A stretch of 64,000 bases of DNA from Calendula officinalis (taxonomy: Eukaryota > Streptophyta > Magnoliopsida > Asterales > Asteraceae). Shown one piece after another: positions 34,887 through 46,575 of the stretch. The translations under genes and the position numbers were made by a program. The notes beneath the pieces are model-generated. The model saw only the letters and a program-made list of their open reading frames with translations. It was not told where the DNA came from and searched no databases. Each line of letters starts with the position of its first letter. Position 1 is the first letter of the stretch. Location of the stretch: assembly GCA_963853835.1 (NCBI GenBank), contig OY970834.1, forward strand, positions 38,037,257-38,101,256. The letters are read 5' to 3'.

Positions 34887-35720
34887 TGTAACGACCATAA
34901 ATTTCGGTTCATAATTTAAATGGAAATATTATAAATTTAATGTGGAAAATGTTTAGATGGAAGACTTGGAGGTGCTAAACTGGGTAAATGATCGGTTTTG
35001 ACTTGTGATATCGGAAACGGATCAAGAGTTGGATTATATTAAGTTGAAAAAAACAAAGTATGGCTAAAGCAGAGAGATCGCGACGAGATTTAGGGGTTCG
35101 CGACGTGAACCGTGCTCGGATGAAACAGCGACCCGAAATAGCGACATGCTGGAACGCGAATTTGAGATAGCGGCTAAGATAGCGACCCGATCAGTCGACG
35201 CGATTTAACGCGGGATCGAGGTTCGCGGCGCGAACTGGGAGTTCGCGGCACGAACTATGTCTGGGCAGAATAAAAACGTGAAAATTAGGGTTTTTGCTCA
35301 TTTCTTTCCTCTCCAAAGTGTGCAGCCGTTTTAGAGAGAGATTGGGGCGAATTTGGGTGTTCTTGAGAAGATTTCATCTCAAATCTTGGAGATCTATCTT
35401 CTAGTTGAAAGATCAAAGGTAAATTTCATCTCCTAGTTAGTTTATAAACTTGATTTGGGGGAAATGGTGATTTTGGGAAGGGATATGTTGGAATTTTGTT
35501 AAAAATGGTAAAGGTGAGTGTAAAACACTCCAAGATAGTATGAGAATCTTGTGTTCTTGGTAGATCTGTGATTTGTTAGGTTAACCTCAAGTTAGGGTTT
35601 TGAGATTTCCACCAAGTTTGAGGAACTTGGTGGTTAAGAGTATTATGATGAATTTATTGGTGTCTAGTTGGGAAGCAAGGATTCAGGTTGATAAACATGA
35701 TTTGGTGTCAGTTTGAGGAC
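34887..35720 (+). mobile_element. Gypsy LTR fragment
   Basis: It starts TGTAACGACC like other gypsy LTRs in this window and holds a dense set of GCGAC/CGCGA motifs (35074-35270: ATAGCGACCCGAT, GTTCGCGGCGCGAAC), similar in kind to the palindromes in the other LTRs. The right boundary is uncertain, and no PBS, interior or duplication is seen. Confidence 0.5.
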
Positions 35721-36324
35721 GATGGCAATGAGCCAACCAGCGACGTAGTTGGCACGAACCTTATCTTCATAATTTGTGGACCCTATGTTCTCATTATTTC
35801 CATTATGTCACCATTGCTCCAATGCTAGAATCATATGCCCTTATCATAACAAGCAAATTGCAAAAGTTCACTAAACCACTCACATTTGCCTTCAACATGT
35901 GCACGATCATATTCCTCTTTATAGAATCAAGTAAATCACTACCAGTAATGTTATATTCTAATAATCTTGTATTTTACATCTTTCTAATACATATTTGGCT
36001 AAATTATATTCGCTAAGTTATACAAAATTAATCATTAGTGACAATTACTTGGCAAAAGCACAACAATAATGTAAGTACATACAAAAAATAAACAAATAAC
36101 TGAAAATTTAAATTACACAACATTTTTTTCTTAATTTAGATTGATAATAGGAATGACAATTATTCCAAGGTAATACACACCTTTTCGTTTTGAGAAATGA
36201 TATTTAGTCCTATAAGTATGTCTAAATGGTAGAGCTAAATACCATTACTCTTTGGTTTTTCTTATGAAAAATGACGTCCTACATCATACACAGTTACACA
36301 CGCTACACTCACATTTGTTACGTC
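35721..36324. other. Spacer and SRC2-like 3' UTR
   Basis: No gene is seen on the plus strand. The last 100-250 bp before 36325 are probably the 3' UTR of the minus-strand SRC2-like gene. Confidence 0.4.
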
Positions 36325-37377
36325 TTAAAAGCCACCACCACAGCCACCACCACAACCGCCGCCGCAGCCAGCAGCATCCGACACCATATCTCCGATCAAC
36401 AAACCGCCCAATGCTCCTCCCAATAGCCCAGCTCCCAATCCCATACCGAATTTGCTCTTCTTTTGAGTCTGCTGTGGTTGCTGTACCGGCGGGTACCCAT
36501 AACCCGGCTGTGGAGGATAACCACCGTACCCTAGCGGTGGTGGAGGAGGATAACCACCGTAATTTCGTTGCTGCTGGTATGCGTATCCAGCCTGTGGTTG
36601 AGGATAACCTGCAGGAGGCGGATAATATGCACCTCCGACGGGTGGATAACCTAGGGGGGCAGCACCGGCTGCGGGTGGATAGCCTGCGGTAACAGCACCG
36701 GCGACGGGTGGATAGCCTGCGGGAGTAGTAGCGGCGGCTGGTGGTGGATAAACTGCTTGAGCATCACCAGACGGTGGCGCGTACGGCGGTGGATATAACG
36801 AACTAGATCCAGAAGCTACCGCAGGGTAAGCCGTAACAGGCTCATCGATTTTATCGGTTTTCCCGGAGGGATAAGCGGTTACATGCGCATCCATTTTATT
36901 AGGTTTTCCGGCGGGATAAGCCGTCACCGGCTCCTCAACCTTACCAACTCCGGCAGGTTTTTCCCCAAATTTATACGAAAAACTGAGTTCACCTTTCGGT
37001 TTACCGGACGGTTTTCTCACCTGATAACTAACAAACTGTAACGGTTTACCTCCAATCGAAACACCTTCTAGAAGCTCCTTAACTGGAACATGAACTTCAC
37101 CGAGATCTTTATCTCCGAACATCCCTTCCGTTTTGATCTTGACAACGAGAGTCAATCGATTCTGTAACGCAGCAGATTCGTCGATTTTGAACTTCATCGG
37201 ACAATTCCATGTCGGATTGGAATCTCCGTCCTTATCAACTAGGGTTTTCTGCTTCTGGTCTTGATTCACGATGCCGTTGATGTAAACGACGGCGTATACA
37301 TCCATTTTTCCGACGAGATTGACTTTATTTAGTCCTTTTGCTGATATTATTGTGAGTTCTAATGATCTGTCCGCCAT
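36325..37377 (-). CDS. SRC2-like: SRC2-like C2-domain protein
   Basis: This intronless frame encodes 350 residues. Residues 1-130 form a single C2 domain (MADRSLELTIISAKGLNKVN; KMDVYAVVYI; NPTWNCPMKFKID; DLGEVHVPVKELL). Residues 145-190 carry three VTAYP repeats. Residues 190-300 are a Pro/Gly/Tyr-rich tail (YPPP, GYPP). Near the C-terminus is a Gly/Leu hydrophobic segment (GMGLGAGLLGGALGGLLIGD), then a Cys/Gly tail (CGGGCGGGCGGG). This architecture is that of plant SRC2 (soybean gene regulated by cold 2). In Arabidopsis SRC2 is an endomembrane protein linked to the cold response and to calcium-dependent activation of RbohF. Length is near the family norm (about 320-350). The ATG agrees with the family N-terminus, and a TATA box lies 55 bp upstream. 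Confidence 0.93.
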   Translation of the reverse strand: MADRSLELTIISAKGLNKVNLVGKMDVYAVVYINGIVNQDQKQKTLVDKDGDSNPTWNCPMKFKIDESAALQNRLTLVVKIKTEGMFGDKDLGEVHVPVKELLEGVSIGGKPLQFVSYQVRKPSGKPKGELSFSYKFGEKPAGVGKVEEPVTAYPAGKPNKMDAHVTAYPSGKTDKIDEPVTAYPAVASGSSSLYPPPYAPPSGDAQAVYPPPAAATTPAGYPPVAGAVTAGYPPAAGAAPLGYPPVGGAYYPPPAGYPQPQAGYAYQQQRNYGGYPPPPPLGYGGYPPQPGYGYPPVQQPQQTQKKSKFGMGLGAGLLGGALGGLLIGDMVSDAAGCGGGCGGGCGGGF

Positions 37378-37431
37378 GGCTACTGATTGCTTTGAATTGA
37401 AATAAAAGAAATGAGATTGGGGGTTTGACGA

Positions 37432-37439
37432 ATTTATAG
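37432..37439 (-). promoter_or_regulatory. TATA box of the SRC2-like gene
   Basis: The minus strand reads TCTATAAAT about 55 bp upstream of the ATG at 37377, implying a short 5' UTR of about 25 bases. Confidence 0.6.
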
Positions 37440-40324
37440 AAAGAGAAAACCAAGTGTAGAGATATCGGTGTTTTCAAGGAAACGAACATTTCCAAATTGA
37501 TAATGAAAGTAACGTGTTCGGTTGTTATGAACCGTTGGATGCTTCTCTTTTAGAAGGAATCCTTATCACTAGCATTGTGCAAATTAGTGAATTTAATCCG
37601 ATCAATCGGACCTGACCTATATCGATTCCGTATTCGGTTCTAATATTAATGCAAAATTGGTTCTCGGTTTCGAGTGGTTTGGTTCTGGGTGTTTCGGTTC
37701 AGTCTAAAACCGAGAAAAACCCCTAAAAAGTCAAAGAAACTTTCTCGGTTTCCGTTGGTTCTCGGTCTGATTTGGTTCAGTTCTAAACGTCATTGATACG
37801 GTCCTCGGTCCGGTTGAAACCATTTTCCCGGTTCTCGATTCGGTTCAGTTCCAAGCGGTTCGATTCGGTTCTTGGACCGCTCATGGCATACTTATCACAA
37901 TTCTTTCGGAATAATCGTGCTTTACTAGTGATATATCATTCATTATCTAGGAAAGAAAATCGAACTTGTGACATCTAAAGATTATATCAAGTATTCCCAC
38001 CTCTTAGTTCGTTGGATGCTTCTCCATTATTTAAATAATGTTTTATACCTGAAGATATAAGACCGGTGCCAACAGAAGCATCAATTTACACCGAATGGTG
38101 TCAGTTTTTCTCGACCATTGGCACAATCCTTCTGTTGGGCGTGAGGGCATCGTCGGTTGACTTCTCTAGCTATACGACGTGAAGAGGGACGAGATTGTGT
38201 GTGGTATTTGAATAAAAGTGGATATTTTATGTGTATTCTATAATGTGTAATGCCCAAAATATAAATTGAACGTATATTATTGACATAAGTGTGTCAGTTG
38301 AAGTGTCAGCTAACATTACCTCGATTTGATAAAAATTAAAGTATCAATTGATGTCACGTTTAGTACCTGTCTAACTATTATTTCTAAAAATCTACCTAAA
38401 AAGATATTGAGAATATGTATATAATTAGACAATTTTCTTTGGTTTTCGGTGTATGTTTTTTTGGTTTTGGTTGGGTTTTACTGGAGTTAGTTGTATTCCA
38501 CTCATTTGTCTTTTCAGGCAATTTGTCTTGTGTTTTTCCTTTTTAAATCTTTAACTTTGTATGCTTGTCTATTTTTTGAGACAGTTGGTTTTATATATTT
38601 CTTGAGTTAGTCAGGTGGGATGATGGCTATGCTTTGCTCCGTTCTAATGTTCTCTTTTGCAAATAGAAAATATTGGGGGGAAATGGGTTTTCGAGAAACG
38701 TCTTTGCCTGATTTTTCTTGAACTCAAGTCCTATATTGATCGCTTGAAATTTAGCCTAATTTTATTTCATTTAAACGAATAATCAATGACGATGACGTCC
38801 ACGCGGTATTGATGTGGAATTTTCCTCCTTTTTTTAGAATAAAAAAATAATCTTTTATGTTCTTATAAAAATCACTTATTATCTTTATATCTTTTTAAGC
38901 TAATATACGATTTTATCATGTTAAAATAATACAATGATTGTTTCTAGTTTATAACATTTGTTTTAAAGAAAATAATAATAACAGTTCTAAAAGTTGTCAA
39001 TAAGAATACAAAATTAATATAAAAATAGCATCTTGAATTATAAGATCACTAGTTTGAGAAAAATTTATGTCTTTATAAGGTGACGTGACACTAATTTGAG
39101 AAAAATTAAAGTATTAGTTGATGTTACACATGTTTAAATTTATGTCCTTATAAAATTGTACGATGACATGTTTTTTTTATTTTCTCTCCCTAAGTGTAAA
39201 TATGTTTCTGGTTAGGTCCCATTCAGGAGTCATTTTTTAAAAAATTAAAATTTTATTCTTTGTTTTTATATAAGTTAGTAATGAGTAATGACTTTGAATA
39301 AAGTTAAGTTCATGATGACTTCCACTAATATAAATTTTTTATTTTATTTTAAAGGTATTGGGTCTTACCAATCCACCTACACGAGTTACGATTTCAAAAT
39401 ACTTTTGTCTTGCAAGTTGAACAATTAATGATCACCATATAGAAAAATACAAATGTAACTACTATAGTTTACAATAAATAACAATAACAATGGTTTTTAC
39501 TTCTATTGTCGAACATATTGTTTTTTATAAGCATTATCAAACATTTTATCGTATCATATTGATTTATGAAAGCATTATATATCAAACATTTTATCGTATC
39601 ATATCGATTTAATTGTGTTTGACATGTTTGTTAAGTAATAAAACGTTGCACATTCTACCACTTCAATTAATTATATACTTCTATCATACATCATACTTTT
39701 GTATAAGATCAGTGCCAATGACACGTCAATTCGCAAGCCGACGGCCGGCCTCTTCCCACCGTTGGCACTTCTTCAGTTTCTACTCGTTGGTGTTTTATGG
39801 GGTAGCCAAAGAGAACGGTTGGTGGGGCCAATGTTATAAATAGAACATTGTGTGTGTATATTTTAAAAAGCGGTGTCCAAAAATTGCAAACAAGAAGTAT
39901 TATTGCCATATGTACGTTAGTTGAATGTTTGTTTGTATCAACTAACGTGTCACTGATATGACTAAAATTGAAGTGTCAGTTGTGTCACCGTCGACACCAA
40001 TCTAAGTAAATTTAATCAATGTGGAAACGTCTTTGTGCTAATTTCATTAAAGTGAATAACATAATTATGTTTTCAGGCAATCTTAAGATTGTGTGTATGT
40101 TAATTTATTTATGTTTTATTGAATTATCACAGACAATTTATGAATACTTAATTTTATTAATAAATGAAAACTAACACAAAAATTCATTTAAGTGTTCACG
40201 AACATTCATAAATACTTATTTTTGTTAAAATGAACACGAAAAGACTCGATTCATATTCCTTCAGTTCGTTTGTATGCCTATGTATAACCAAATATGCAAT
40301 TTTTTATTGACTGTTTAGCACATT
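37440..40324. other. Intergenic with repeat debris
   Basis: No gene is supported. 37580-37880 is rich in GGTTC/TCGGTT units. Two segments (about 38060-38125 and 39708-39765) start ATAAGA(C/T)C(G/A)GTGCCAA and contain an inverse TTGGCAC. Related stretches with AAAATTAAAGTGTCAGTTGATGTCAC-type wording occur at about 38290-38360, 39081-39130 and 39945-39990. All look like decayed repeats of unknown class. Confidence 0.4.
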
Positions 40325-41069
40325 AAAACTGTAACATCCTAAAACCGGCCTAGATGTTTTAGGTATATAATGATATTTGGAAAATTATCTATTTGACCAT
40401 ATGTGGAATAAATTGATTAAGTGTTAAATGAATTGTTTGACTTTTGTCCTTTTGTGATATTTTAATCAAGGGATTAAAATATCTGTTTTCTGAAATGTAT
40501 AAATAAAAATGTGATTTTTATATCTTTAGATTCCTTGTCGGATTTCGTCTCCAGAAATGCTTTCGTTTTTAAAATTGGAGCTCGTTTGGTATTTTAAATA
40601 AATTAACTACGAAAGGGACTTTTTAGATTGTATTGCTTAAAAACTGAAAAAGTCACAAGTGGGCCCCTCTCCCCCTTGTCTTGGCTGGTGGCGTGAAAGA
40701 GGGCAGCCCCCTCTTTCTCTTCTTTTGGCTTCCCAACTCTTTCCATCTTTATTTCATTTTAGACTTTTATAATTCAAAATCCTTTAAAACCCATTTGTGT
40801 TCTTGGAGTTTTATGAAGATCTCTTGCTCATCTCTTGTTCAATCTTAAATCTAAACCCGTTTTTGGAAAGCTCTTGAGGTAAGCTTCAACCTATATGTGT
40901 TCATTTTCGATTTCATGATAGTTGATAAATTAGGGTTTATGTGTTCTTGAGATTTGGTTGGTGATTATTGTGTTAGATGGTGTGTTAAGTGTTTACACTA
41001 AGTTTGGCATGTTTTGTTGTATGGGTACAAGTATTTTAGCACAAGGTACAACCTTTTTAGCAAGATGTA

Positions 41070-41093
41070 CACATGTGTGTGTGTGTGCGTGTC

Positions 41094-41127
<34 letters not shown>
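41070..41127. repeat. (TG)n microsatellite in the solo LTR
   Basis: A TG-rich tract broken by GCGTGTCGG. The same tract, shorter and differently interrupted, is at 18555-18620 in the related LTR. Confidence 0.85.
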
Positions 41128-41128
<1 letters not shown>

Positions 41129-42138
41129 CAATTGTGTGGTTTTGGATTATGCTTCTAACTTGACTTAATATGGGTTTTAATGTTAATGTGGACTAAATTA
41201 ATATGTAGGAAGTGTTAATTGTCAAGATGGTTAATTATGACTTGATTTGGGTAAGATTGTTAGTTAAAACAATTGTTTAAGGTTATGTAGAAAGTATGAA
41301 CCAATTATTGTGTTAAATGACTAGTTGGTGGAAAACATGACATTGATGTGTTGTTGCGGGTTTTGTTGCTTAAAAATGTTAACATGATAGATTGGATATG
41401 TTAGTTTTGAATTATGTTGAGATTTGGTGAAATTGATGAAATGCTAACTAGTGTTTGGATGTTTTTGGTAAAAATGATTAACTAGTAAATTGGAAGTAAA
41501 GTACATGGATTGTTGGTGACTTGAACTTGATGAATTGTTACATGATTATGACTTGCAAAGTTATAGGATTTTGTGCTAATTGATGAAAATTGGAAGTGTT
41601 ATAGTCATATTCGGGCTTTTGACCCGTTTGGGCCGTTTAGTGGTAAAATGACTTAAAGTAACTTGGATTGTGAAAGTAGAAGTATTTTGTAAGGTTTATG
41701 TGATTAGAAATGTTATAGGTAATATTTGGTGAATTGTAAGTTGATGATGTGATTATAGTTGTAGGACGTGTTGTTGTTTAATAATCCGGTTTGACCCGTT
41801 TGAATGTAAGACTTGCAAATGACTAGTTGACTTGCTATGTAAGTGTAAATGGTCATGACATGTTCTTATGATGGTTTAAGTGTTTGGCTATTTAGTTAGT
41901 GCAAGTGTTAGTGTTAAATGTATATTTAACATTGTTTATAATTTGGTGGAATTATATACTAATTCGGTATTCCTTTGGTGTACAGGAATCGGGATCGGGA
42001 CTCAGAAACATTAGACCTCTGAGTTCGGCAAGTGGAAGGTTTCGGTGAGTGGATTTAACCTCCAACTTGTGTTTGGTTACAATTGGTTCGGTATATTGCA
42101 TACTTGTGAAAATGCAGGAATTGTGCAGGTCTGGGGAA

Positions 42139-42290
42139 GATAGCGCCGCTATCTATAGATAGCGACGCTATCTATGTAGTTACGGGACATTATTAAAAAC
42201 AGAAAGTCGAAATCGCGAAGGCCCAGGAAATAGCGACGCGATTTTGTTGGAGATAGCGTCGCTATCTTCTAGATAGCGACGCGATTTCTG
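42139..42290. repeat. GATAGCGNCGCTATC palindrome cluster (solo LTR)
   Basis: GATAGCGCCGCTATC, GATAGCGACGCTATC and GATAGCGTCGCTATC recur here. The centre base of the first palindrome differs from the other copy (CGCCG against CGGCG), yet the palindrome is kept. Confidence 0.8.
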
Positions 42291-42597
42291 GGTTGAACAG
42301 TTTTGTCGTTTTGCTTATTTTGCTTGCTAGATTAGTGCCTATTTGCTAGTGTCGAGTCAAATAGGTTATGTGCTTATGTGAAGAGACCTTTGCTTGACGG
42401 GTAGCTACAACTTGGTTTGACTTGGTGACCGAGGTTTGAGAAGTCAGTGCGCTGGGCAATGGGTGTCGATTAAAGGGTATCCGACCTTACCTGTATTTAT
42501 TGCATGGTCAAGGGGAGGGAGTTGCCCGGGTGTTGGTCACGAACCGCTATCGGTTACCGTGGTTTGGCCGACCATGGTTTAAGGCTCCGGCAGGACC

Positions 42598-42733
42598 CCG
42601 ATCTTCTTGAACGAACCGGAGATGTTTATTTAAACTTCCGTGTTCCAGCGATGACCCAACCGGAGATATTTATTTAAACTTCCGGGTTTAAGTGATGACC
42701 GAACCGGAGATGTTTTATAACTTCCGTGTTCTA
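42598..42733. repeat. Three tandem AACCGGAGAT units in the solo LTR
   Basis: Three units of about 46 bp, each with AACCGGAGAT, a TTTA-rich stretch and ACTTCCGTGTT or ACTTCCGGGTT. The related LTR at 17818-20543 has only one unit (about 20140-20175). Confidence 0.75.
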
Positions 42734-43359
42734 GTGAACAGTGATACGTGGTTAGGTGGCTTTTAGATAGTAGAGATGTCTATGCTAGCTTGTTGGGCTT
42801 TACAGAATTTGTAGATTATATTCATTCACTTAGCTTTGTGCTAATCCCTCCCTCGTTGAATCTTTTCAGGTGGTCGGTGCTTTGGACGGGATGATTGACC
42901 AAGCTCAGTCGTTATGTTTTGAAAATGAGCCATGCCGTTTATTAACACCGTTAATGTATTGTTTAAGAAATGTTTATTTGGAAGCTTATTGTGGGACCTT
43001 GTTTCTAAACTAAACTAAACTAACCTAGAGGATAACCTAATCGCCTTCGGGCATTTAAAAAAAAAAAAAAAACGCTTCCTAAATTTTGCGGTGTTACAAA
43101 AACAAGTTTAGTTATTTGCTCTTTGCAAAATTAGGAGGGAAAGGTAAAAATGACTACTTAAAATATGATGAGTTGGTGACAAACTAGGTTTTAAGTAAGT
43201 TGGATACTTTTGATAATATGAAGATCCACGTCTAGTGACAATTTGACAACCATAAAAATATATTTCGTATTAAAATTACGGAACAAAAGTTAAATATATA
43301 TGACACGAGAATAATAATATGCAAAATATGGAATTAAATATATTGATTTAAATGCAGTT

Positions 43360-43869
43360 CACTATAAGAAAAAAGTCATTTAGCGACATTTTTAGTGACA
43401 TAAAATTTATGTCACAAAATTGCGACATATTTATTGACAATTTTAGCGACCATCAAGTCTTCCATGTCAGAAATTATGTCATAAAATACACAAAGTCGGA
43501 AATTATGTCGCTAATTGTGTCGCTAATGTTGTGACATGCTCAAACGAGTCACCAAGTAAGTCGCTAAATTTGTGACTTGCTTAATAAGCCACTAAGCAAG
43601 TTGCTAAATTGTGACTTGCTCAAATAAGTCTCTAATCATATCGCTAATTTTGTGACTTGCATAAAAAAGACACTAAGCAAGTCGCTAATTTTGTGACTTT
43701 AAAAAAAGTCACTAATTTGTGACTTGCTTAAACATGTCTCTAACCAAGTTGCTTATTTGTGACTTAGCTCAAACAAGTTATAAAACAAGTCACTAATTTT
43801 GTGACTTACTTATAAAGACACCAATCGACTCGCTAATTTTGATACTTGCTCAAACAATCCTAATGACAT
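43360..43869. repeat. CACTA left terminus and subterminal repeats
   Basis: After the terminal CACTATAAG, units of GTCGCTAA(T)TT(T)GTGACTTGCT(T/C)AAA...AAG repeat roughly every 42-50 bp about ten times with divergence. Such repeats are the usual binding sites of CACTA transposase proteins. Confidence 0.8.
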
Positions 43870-43995
43870 TATATATCATGTGAAATGTTCAAGGTACTCC
43901 ATTAATTTTATCTAGTCCCAAGGTACATTTATTAGCCCTTGGATCAAGAAAAATTAATGGTCAAGATCAAGATTCAAAACCACCACCACCACTAC

Positions 43996-44930
43996 AAGCA
44001 CATGTGCTTCTCCAGCGGCCGAAGACGGCGGGCGGCGGCGATGGGCGGCCGGCGGCGGAGGACGGCGGAGGACGGCGGCCGGAGGTGGCCGCCGGCGGTG
44101 GTGACCGGTGGTGGTGGTCGTGACTGGAAGCACATGTGCTTCGTGACTTGTTTTGATTTTTTTTCTGTGTAGTGAAGCAGCACATGTGTTTCATAACGTC
44201 AAGCACATGTGCTTCGTGATTCAAACACAAATGACTTGCTTGTAAGTTACATTTGTTCAGGAACAAAAACACACGTGCTTGGTTTTATGAAGCACATGTG
44301 CTTGGCTTTATGAAGCACATGTGCTTCATAATGATATGTTCGTCACTTGTTTTGATTTTTTTTTCTATGTAGTGAAGCACATGTGTTTCATAACTTCAAG
44401 CACATGTGCTTCGTGATTCAAACACAAATGACTTGCTTGTAAGTTACATATGTTCAGGAACAAAAACACATGTGCTTGGTTTATGAAGCACATGTGTTTG
44501 GCTTTATGAAGCACATGTGCTTCATAATGATATGTTCGTCACTTGCTTTGATTTTTTTTCTGTGTAGTGAAGCACATGTGTTTCATAACGTTAAGCACAT
44601 GTGTTTCGTGATTCAAACACAAATGACTTGCTTGTAAGTTACATGTGTTCAGGAACAAAAACACATGTGTTTGGCTTTATGAAGCACATGTGCTTGGCTT
44701 TATGAAGCACATGTGCTTCATAATGATATGTTCGTCACTTGTTTTGATTTTTTTTCCGTGTAGTGAAGCACATGTGTTTCATAACGTCAAGCACATGTGC
44801 TTCGTATGCTCCCTTGTGTGTTTAGAAACTCATGTTTTTAGTTACTTGAAGCACATGTGTTTCGTGACCTGAAGCACATGTGCTTCGAAGTAATATGCTG
44901 TGTTTTAGTGAAGCACATGTGCTTCGATAC
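43996..44930. repeat. CACATGTG palindrome array, 195-bp tandem unit
   Basis: About 22 copies of CACATGTG occur in 930 bp, many extended to the perfect 16-bp palindrome GAAGCACATGTGCTTC. From about 44140 to 44850 they sit in a 195-bp tandem unit repeated nearly four times (equivalent sites at 44181, 44376, 44571 and 44766). Open frames across it repeat the peptide HMCF and are by-products of the repeat. Confidence 0.92.
44017..44130. other. GC-rich CGG/GGC block
   Basis: A stretch of GGCGGCGGCG, GGACGGCGGAGG and GGTGGTGGTGG lies in otherwise AT-rich DNA. It may be a captured gene fragment or an expanded simple repeat; no protein family is recognisable. Confidence 0.6.
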
Positions 44931-45095
44931 ATCAATACCACCACCACCCCCATTAGCACCAGCACCTTCACTGTCAGCCACCACCACCACCGCCGGGGGG
45001 ATTTGATCTTGATCATCTTGATCCAATGGCTAGGATTTGTCCATTGGGACTAGACAAATCCTTTGGACTCCCTAGAATACAACTCTATATATCAT

Positions 45096-46068
45096 ATTAA
45101 AACAATAAATTATGAATAACTATACGAAATCACATCCACTTATAGATTTATAAGAATAAAAATAATAATTAAATAGATATAAATTACATTTGAATATTAG
45201 AATATTAAAGTGACGTTACTCAATACGGTAATAATGTAAAGGCTCATTCTTTATTTATATAGGATTTGGGCTCTAGTAAATGTGATTATACACACATATA
45301 CATATATATACTGTATTTGTTTATGGGCTAATGAAAAAGCCCATTCTCCTCATCCATTCCTATGAACACAATCTGCCCTAGTCGATCAAATTTGCTCATC
45401 AATCCGCTCGTAATCTATAGAAACAATGCCCTAAATCCAATGAAATTCAGCTCAATCATCCGCTCGTATTCTCATCCGCGCTCGCATCTGTACGTTCATA
45501 CTCGAAATCTCATCCACTCGTAATCTCATCCGCTCGCATCTGTAAGTTCTTACTCGAAATCTCATCCGCTATTCTACTCATAATCTGCTCGCAATCTGTA
45601 CATTCATACTCGTAATCTCATCAGCTCGTAATCTCATAGTTGTTTATACTGATTTTTTTTTAATCGTAATCTCATAGTAGTTTATATTGATTTTGTACTA
45701 TTTTCGTACTCGTAATCTGCTCGCATCTGTACATTCATAGTCGTAATCTCATAGCTCTTAATCTCATAGTTGTTTATACTGTTTTTTTTTTTTTATCATA
45801 ATCTCATATTTGTTTATACTGAATTTTTATCGTAATCTCATAGTTGTTACAATTTGGTGAATTAAGTATCTATGTTACAATTTGGGAAGTATCCAGGTGA
45901 TTAGAATTGTAAAATATTTTAAGTTTATAAACTTTTGAATATATATAGAAACTCTTTAACTTGTTGTAGGTAATAAATATATTAATTAACTATTATAAAT
46001 ATATCATTTAATTCAAAAATTATATATATTTCTTGTATAATTTTACTTAAAAGTTGTTTGGTGTACAG
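45096..46068 (+). other. Putative captured promoter/5' region
   Basis: It has a TTTATATAGG TATA-like site (about 45255), inverted GGGCT...AGCCC (about 45325-45350) and pyrimidine-rich sequence, then degenerate TCGTAATCTCAT repeats (about 45400-45860) and AT-rich, intron-like sequence up to the first HDS exon. Whether it belonged to HDS is unknown. Confidence 0.35.
45400..45860. repeat. Degenerate TCGTAATCTCAT repeat tract
   Basis: Units such as CTCGTAATCTCATCCGCTCG and CATCTGTACATTCATACTCG recur at irregular 30-60-bp spacing, about ten times. Confidence 0.7.
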
Positions 46069-46575
46069 GATGATCTTGGTGATACTATTAGGGTTTCACT
46101 TACTGAAGTACTAAAGGAAGAAATTGATCCATGTAGGAAATTGGCTAATCTTGGTATGAAAGCATCACAAAGAAGAACTGGTGATTTGCCAGTGCAAAAG
46201 GAGGTTGGCTTCTTTACCTTTTTTAAAAATGTTAATATTTTTGTCTTAAATATTAATTTTTATGTGACTAGATGGCAGGGTGAAGAGGTGGACTATAGAG
46301 GTGTACTCCACCGTGATGGCTCTGTTCTTATGTCTGTTACCCTTGATCAACTCAATGCTACTCATATATATATATATTTATACATATTTCTGTATTAATA
46401 ATTGTTGGATTATTAACTCTTTTGCATTTTTTAACTTTTTCTCCAGACACCTGAACTCTTGTACAGATCGTTAGCAACAAAAATTGTTCTCGGGATGCCA
46501 TTTAAGGTAAGTTAATTCTTTAATACCTGATTTATAGCAACACATTTTCATAAAATACACTTTTGTTAACTAATA

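Larger units (their letters stand above)
40330..43098 (+). mobile_element. Solo LTR of the gypsy family seen at 17818
   Basis: A complete LTR, TGTAACATCC...GGTGTTACA (2769 bp), is flanked by AAAAC on both sides (40325-40329, 43099-43103), with no interior or PBS after it. It is closely similar throughout to 17818-20543. A solo LTR with an intact duplication indicates recombination between two LTRs of a once-complete element. Confidence 0.93.
43880..45085. mobile_element. MULE packed with CACATGTG palindromes
   Basis: Inverted repeats of roughly 90 bp (GTGAAATGTTCAAGG..., inner part TCTAGTCCCAA...TTGGATCAAG) bound the element, and TATATATCAT occurs on both sides (43870-43879, 45086-45095), a Mutator-like 9-10-bp duplication. 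Inside are a GC-rich block (44017-44130) and the CACATGTG array. No transposase is present. It lies in the left part of the CACTA element, so it inserted after the CACTA formed. Confidence 0.8.

Noticed and set aside
36252..36692. 146-residue plus-strand frame rich in His and Arg
   Set aside because: It is the antisense shadow of the Pro/Gly/Tyr-rich tail of the SRC2-like gene.
37580..37880. GGTTC/TCGGTT-rich stretch considered as a telomere-like or satellite array
   Set aside because: The units are irregular and no fixed period holds; best left as low-complexity repeat debris.
43967..44272. Open frames with repeated HMCF peptides and Pro/Ala-rich runs (also 44645-45026)
   Set aside because: They are translations of the CACATGTG array and the GC-rich block, appear on both strands and have no start context.
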